From Scolanthus callimorphus (lineage: Eukaryota > Cnidaria > Anthozoa > Actiniaria > Edwardsiidae), in assembly GCA_033964015.1 (NCBI GenBank), contig CM066920.1, positions 8,523,912-8,587,911 on the forward strand: a stretch of DNA of 64,000 bases, in the 5' to 3' direction. Below the pieces are notes generated by a model. The model did not search any database. It saw only the letters and a program-made list of their open reading frames with translations, and was not told the origin of the DNA. Each line of letters opens with the position of its first letter. The first letter of the stretch is position 1. Below are positions 60,231-64,000 of this stretch, in pieces. Position numbers and translations under genes: made by a program.

Positions 60231-60611
60231 GATGGACAACAAGTCTATCGGGTTGAAATTTGTCATCTAGAATTAACTGCTTTGTAAGAACAGTCAGCAT
60301 ATGGAAGTTCTTTCAAGTTCACCCTGGATGGGCACTGCACACCTACCGTGTTGAGACTAACACGGGGGGGTTTCAGGATATTATTCGAGCTCAAGCACTG
60401 TTCGCCTAGAATTTCGTGCGGAGAACTCTGTGAGAACCTATTTCTGATCCTTAGAATTTTCGAATCCCAAGCTTTCAAATCCACAAACACACCCTCATGA
60501 TAATACTTATTAAATAGGTTTTTGCGCTGGTTTCTCGTTAGATGCCCTGATACGAACCCACAACCCAGGAAATCTACTATAGTACGTACAGGTGGTTCTT
60601 GGCAAAAGCCC
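60231..60611. other. Unassigned DNA upstream of the esterase gene
   Basis: No supported feature; the esterase promoter and 5'UTR exon are likely here or further up. Confidence 0.35.
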
Positions 60612-60614
60612 TAA

Positions 60615-61408
60615 TAGTCCGGCGGATTAGAGCAAATTTTCGAGGAAATTGCGCATTTTAGGATAAAGCTCCAATTTTTTGCCAGGTGATAGTTTTCAAT
60701 GTACTTTTTAAATCGTAGATATGGAGGCACGCTAGAATTCTTTCGTAGGAAAGCTAGAGAGGTTTTAGGGTGAACAATGTTTTGCTCAATAGCAGCCATT
60801 TTGGATGCTTTGTTATTCAATGAGGTTTAGAACTTATCTTTGCGAACTTTCAAGTTGTTCTCTAGACCACACAGCCATAGCAGCTCAACATTTGCTAATT
60901 CTGAACTGTGGATTGGTTTGACTGACTTCGGTTGAACGTCCCTTAGAGTTTTTGGTGATTATTAAATGTCACGACCAGTTTATTGGGAATGCTTATAATT
61001 TATATTGTAAAACATAGCCTGAATGAGATTTGATGAAATGTTTCAAGAATGACCCACAAATTCTAAAAAATATCGAGATAATGGTACCTCATGTGTCGAA
61101 TGTGTAAAAAGAAGCTTGTCTCTGAAATTTTCACATGATATTTTATACCTAGTACTGTGCTATACTCCATAAACACGGACGATGGAAGATTTCACCTAGC
61201 ACCGCAGAGCTCATGAATAACAAGGATTCAAAGATGGCTGCCAATGGCAAAACAATGGTTCACATTAAAACTGTTCTAGCTTTCGCTACGAATAAAATTT
61301 AGCGTGCCTCCATATCTTATCTTCAATAAACTACTAAAAACAATTGACATGCAAAGTTTGGTGTCTTTAGCCAAAAGTGCGCAATTTTTAAGCTAATCCG
61401 CCGGACTA
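60615..61408. mobile_element. Harbinger-like TIR element, 794 bp, TAA target duplication
   Basis: Ends TAGTCCGGCGGATTA and TAATCCGCCGGACTA are perfect 15-bp inverted repeats, flanked by TAA at 60612-60614 and 61409-61411. Longer arms also pair, with tatggaggcacgctagaatt matching cgtgcctccatatctt. A 3-bp TWA duplication is known for PIF/Harbinger. No transposase is encoded. Confidence 0.8.
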
Positions 61409-61535
61409 TAAGGTCCCTAAGAATAAGCCTGAGGCGAAAAGAATCGTAATTCAATTATTTACGCACCTTGGTTTCGGCAAAACGAAATCGACTTCTGCTG
61501 CGGGTACTCTCTTCGTTTGACTAGATAAAAGTTAA

Positions 61536-61976
61536 ATGTAACTACCTCCCCGCGTAGTTCGGGATACCTTTGTTAAGGCCTGGTTTCTAAGTACATTTTG
61601 TAAGACTCAGAGCAAGTCACCATCTAGTCGAGCACACAAGTCGTGAGTATTTGTACCTTATTATTTAGCCTTATCCTGTACTTCAGTTCTTCTAATGTTT
61701 ATACATTTGTATATTGTTTGTAGTTTGACGGGCTCTTAGGGTTCGTGAGTGGTTTCAAAGCCATGAACAGAGAGATAAACAAAGATTGATCCGAGCAGTC
61801 GAGCAGCCGTTCATTTATCTGTCACTCCGAATCCCCCGTAAGACCTGTGCTCGTTATTCAAGTAGTTTCCACTGTCACGACGGCAGTTACAGTCAAAGAC
61901 TTGTATTGTTTTGTGAACTTAAGACCTGTAGAACAGTGTTCTGTGAAGCGAAAAGACATTGTTTTCATGAAACAAA
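61536..61976 (+). mobile_element. Probable 5' LTR and leader of a BEL/Pao retrotransposon
   Basis: TGTAACTACC is a candidate LTR start. The region before the gag ATG holds no coding DNA. The LTR end and primer-binding site could not be placed, and the 3' LTR is outside the window, so the boundary is a guess. Confidence 0.35.
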
Positions 61977-64000
61977 ATGAGTTTTGCAAACGGCGAAACC
62001 GAAGAAAATGCAATCGAGGCTGCACCGAGTTTTCCCGCCTTTTCCACAGAGACACAGGGTACCCATGAAGGGCCAGTTGAACTCCCGCCGCGCGATCGCA
62101 AGCTTACCGAGAAGGGAAGGGAATTTTTCAGTTCCTTAAAAAGAAAACAGCTCTAGAAAGTGGAAAAGAGTGTTTCGATGCGCTTGGCGAATTCGAAATT
62201 AAGATCGAACATTGTAAAGGACAGATCGAAATCAACAAAAATATAACTTTGCTGTCCGTCAGGCTAACATCTGTTTGTGATACGCTAGACAAGTATCTGA
62301 CGCTGATAACCGATCCAAAAGAGGTTTCTGAGATATCAGAAATGCGCGAGGCGCTGAAAAATAAATTTTCGGAAGTCAGAGCGAAAGCCCAGTTTCACGC
62401 CGCCAACATAGGCGCGAATGCAGAAACCTGTTCAACTACCACATCGCGTAAAAGCACTAACACCGTCAGTAGCCGACGTAGTCTTACAGAACTAAGAGCA
62501 AAGAAAGCGGCTCTTAAGAAAAGGATGGAATTTCTACCTTGATCGCCGAACAGGAAAAAAATTACAGCAACTGAAACTTCGTCAAGAGTATGAAGAAATT
62601 AGCGCGCAAGAAGTAGTATTCGAAAAGGTTGTTGAGTCAGAAGACGTTCTCGAACTACCGGCTTTCGATGTTTTATCCAAATATATCGACAACTCTAAGG
62701 GGGGTCCCGCAGAACTTTCCCCGCCTTTCCACCCCAGTCCCACGAGCACGCGCGACACTCTCGCCACAGGAGCCCGCCGTAGTAGTCCCCCCTCAGGCAG
62801 AGTCCTCGAGTGGAATTCACCGTGCGCTGCGTCAAAGTTACGATGAGCATGTGCTAAAGGCTCCTGTTTCTCGCCCCAGTCCCGGCACGCGCGACAGTCT
62901 CGCCACAGGAAGCCCACCGCAAGTAGTCCCCCCTCAAGCAGAGCCCTCGAGTGGAACACACCCTGCGCCACATCAAAGTTACGATGAGCATGTGCTAAAG
63001 GCTCCTGTTTCTCGCCCCAGTCCCGGCACGCGCGACAGTCTTGCCACAGGAAGCCCGCCGCAAGTAGTTCTCCCCCAGGCAGAGTCCTCGAGTAAGACGC
63101 ACCCGTCACGTCAAAGTTACGACAAGCATGTGCTAAAGGCTCCTGTTCCTCGCCCCAGTCCCACGGGCACGCGCGACAGTCCTCGCCACAGGAAGCCCGT
63201 CACAAGTTTCTCACAAGATCGAGACTCCTGGAAAAGCTCAAGTAGAGCCTCATCAAGCTGTCGGCAGCGATTTATATGGAATCCCGACACCTAGATCAAG
63301 TACCCCATTAGCTCACGCAGCGGTGAAAACGCCTACGAGATTTGTAGTAGAGACAGAGAACTCTTCTCTAGCTTCAGAAGAGCCCCAAAGACAGTCAAGG
63401 GAGAGAAAAATGGCGATGCAAGTCAGTCTCCGCCTGTTGCAGTAGGACCCAGTCCTCCTCCCTTCACGACGAGCTCTCCAATCGGTCCTTACCCACCAAG
63501 TTCCTTCGGCAACCCTCCTGCGTTCTACCCACCACTTTCGCCTATTTATGTTGTCCCGTCGCAAGACAACGCCTCGCAGATTACCGAAGCCCTTTCTCGT
63601 ATAAGTCAGCTACACCGACTTCCGCCTTCGACACCAGATAAGTTCAGTGGCACGGAAAAGGACAAAACGAAGTTCTTTTTATGGGAGAACTCGTTTGACG
63701 CTCTAGTTGACTCTACAGATCTGACACCCAGACACAAGCTGTACTTGTTGTACCAGTACTTAGAAGGGAAGGCAAAGAGCGTGGTGGAACAGCTACAATA
63801 CCTGGTCGACGAACCAGAAGTTGCATACAAAGAAGCTCGGAAGCTCCTCAAGCAGAGATATGGAAATACCGCCCTGGTGAGTGCAAACTTCCACCATCGC
63901 CTCGCTAATTGGCCTAAGATAGGTGCGAACGACGCCGTAGCACTACAGGAATACAGTGACTTCCTGCGACAAGTCCTCTTCGCGAGCAAGCATATAGACA
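61977..64000 (+). pseudogene. BEL/Pao retrotransposon gag region, frame-broken, 3' truncated by window
   Basis: From ATG 61977 the frame reads MSFANGETEENAIEAAPSF and on, then meets TAG near 62152; the coding sense continues in another frame (DTLDKYLTLITDPKEVSEIS, a helical region at about 62157-62541), shifts again near 62540, then enters a proline-rich tract. This tract holds three in-frame repeats of about 47 residues (HVLKAPVSRPSPGTRDSLAT) at 62750-63200. A further shift near 63410 leads to STPDKFSGTEKDKTKFF and LYQYLEGKAKSVVEQL, then KLLKQRYGNTALVSANF, the pattern of the DUF1759 gag domain of BEL/Pao elements (P-K-F-x-G ... YL-x-G-x-A ... L-x-x-RYGN). Protease, RT and integrase would lie beyond 64000. 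With at least three frame breaks this copy is probably inactive. Confidence 0.8.

Noticed and set aside
62582..63109. 175-codon minus-strand frame
   Set aside because: Antisense shadow of the proline-rich repeats in the retrotransposon gag.
63606..63989. 127-codon minus-strand frame
   Set aside because: Antisense to the DUF1759-like gag domain, whose plus-strand reading matches a known family.

Overview
The window is metazoan genomic DNA, most likely from a cnidarian and probably an anthozoan. The genes are intron-rich with GT-AG introns, intergenic DNA is AT-rich and full of small palindromic transposable elements, and the recognisable genes are animal-specific: a modular extracellular-matrix protein with phase-1 exons, a Pitx homeobox gene, a rhodopsin-class GPCR relic, an SGNH/PC-esterase membrane protein and a BEL/Pao retrotransposon. 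The cnidarian assignment is inference; nothing here names the species.

Layout. (1) 1-12961, plus strand: the 3' part of a large secreted protein gene in 14 readable exons: 4 calcium-binding EGF domains, sushi, HYR, HYR (split over two exons), sushi, a short linker exon, two cysteine-rich GCC2/GCC3 (ephrin-receptor-like) exons, and one Ig domain split over two exons, ending at TGA 12959-12961. The order sushi-HYR-HYR-sushi-GCC2/GCC3 resembles a stretch of animal SVEP1. Its introns are packed with elements: two minisatellites, a TTAA-flanked foldback element, SINE-like copies, several MITEs and, in the last intron, an antisense GPCR pseudogene. (2) 12962-20450: a 1.1-kb G-rich minisatellite directly after the stop codon, then repeats and apparently non-coding DNA. 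(3) 20455-20721, minus strand: a small secreted basic protein with a signal peptide. (4) 20735-40900: a 20-kb stretch with no gene I can support, but with many inverted-repeat elements, a 60-bp minisatellite and a 1.7-kb array of 58-bp repeats whose middle block is inverted. (5) 41091-43577, plus: a three-exon Pitx-type homeobox gene with a poly(A) signal. (6) 43900-58600: mostly unrecognised AT-rich DNA with a near-perfect 72-nt hairpin, a TIR element between direct repeats, and an interstitial telomere-like array. (7) 58669-59952, minus: a type II membrane SGNH/PC-esterase encoded in one coding exon. (8) 60615-61408: an 0.8-kb TIR element with TAA target duplications. (9) about 61536-64000, plus: leader and gag region of a decayed BEL/Pao LTR retrotransposon running off the window.

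The genes do not look functionally linked. The matrix protein and the esterase act in the secretory pathway or outside the cell, Pitx is a nuclear regulator of development, and the small secreted protein is unidentified. The most unusual content is structural: the inverted block in the 58-bp satellite, the GPCR relic carrying a probable MITE footprint, the candidate miRNA-like hairpin, and the nested foldback elements.
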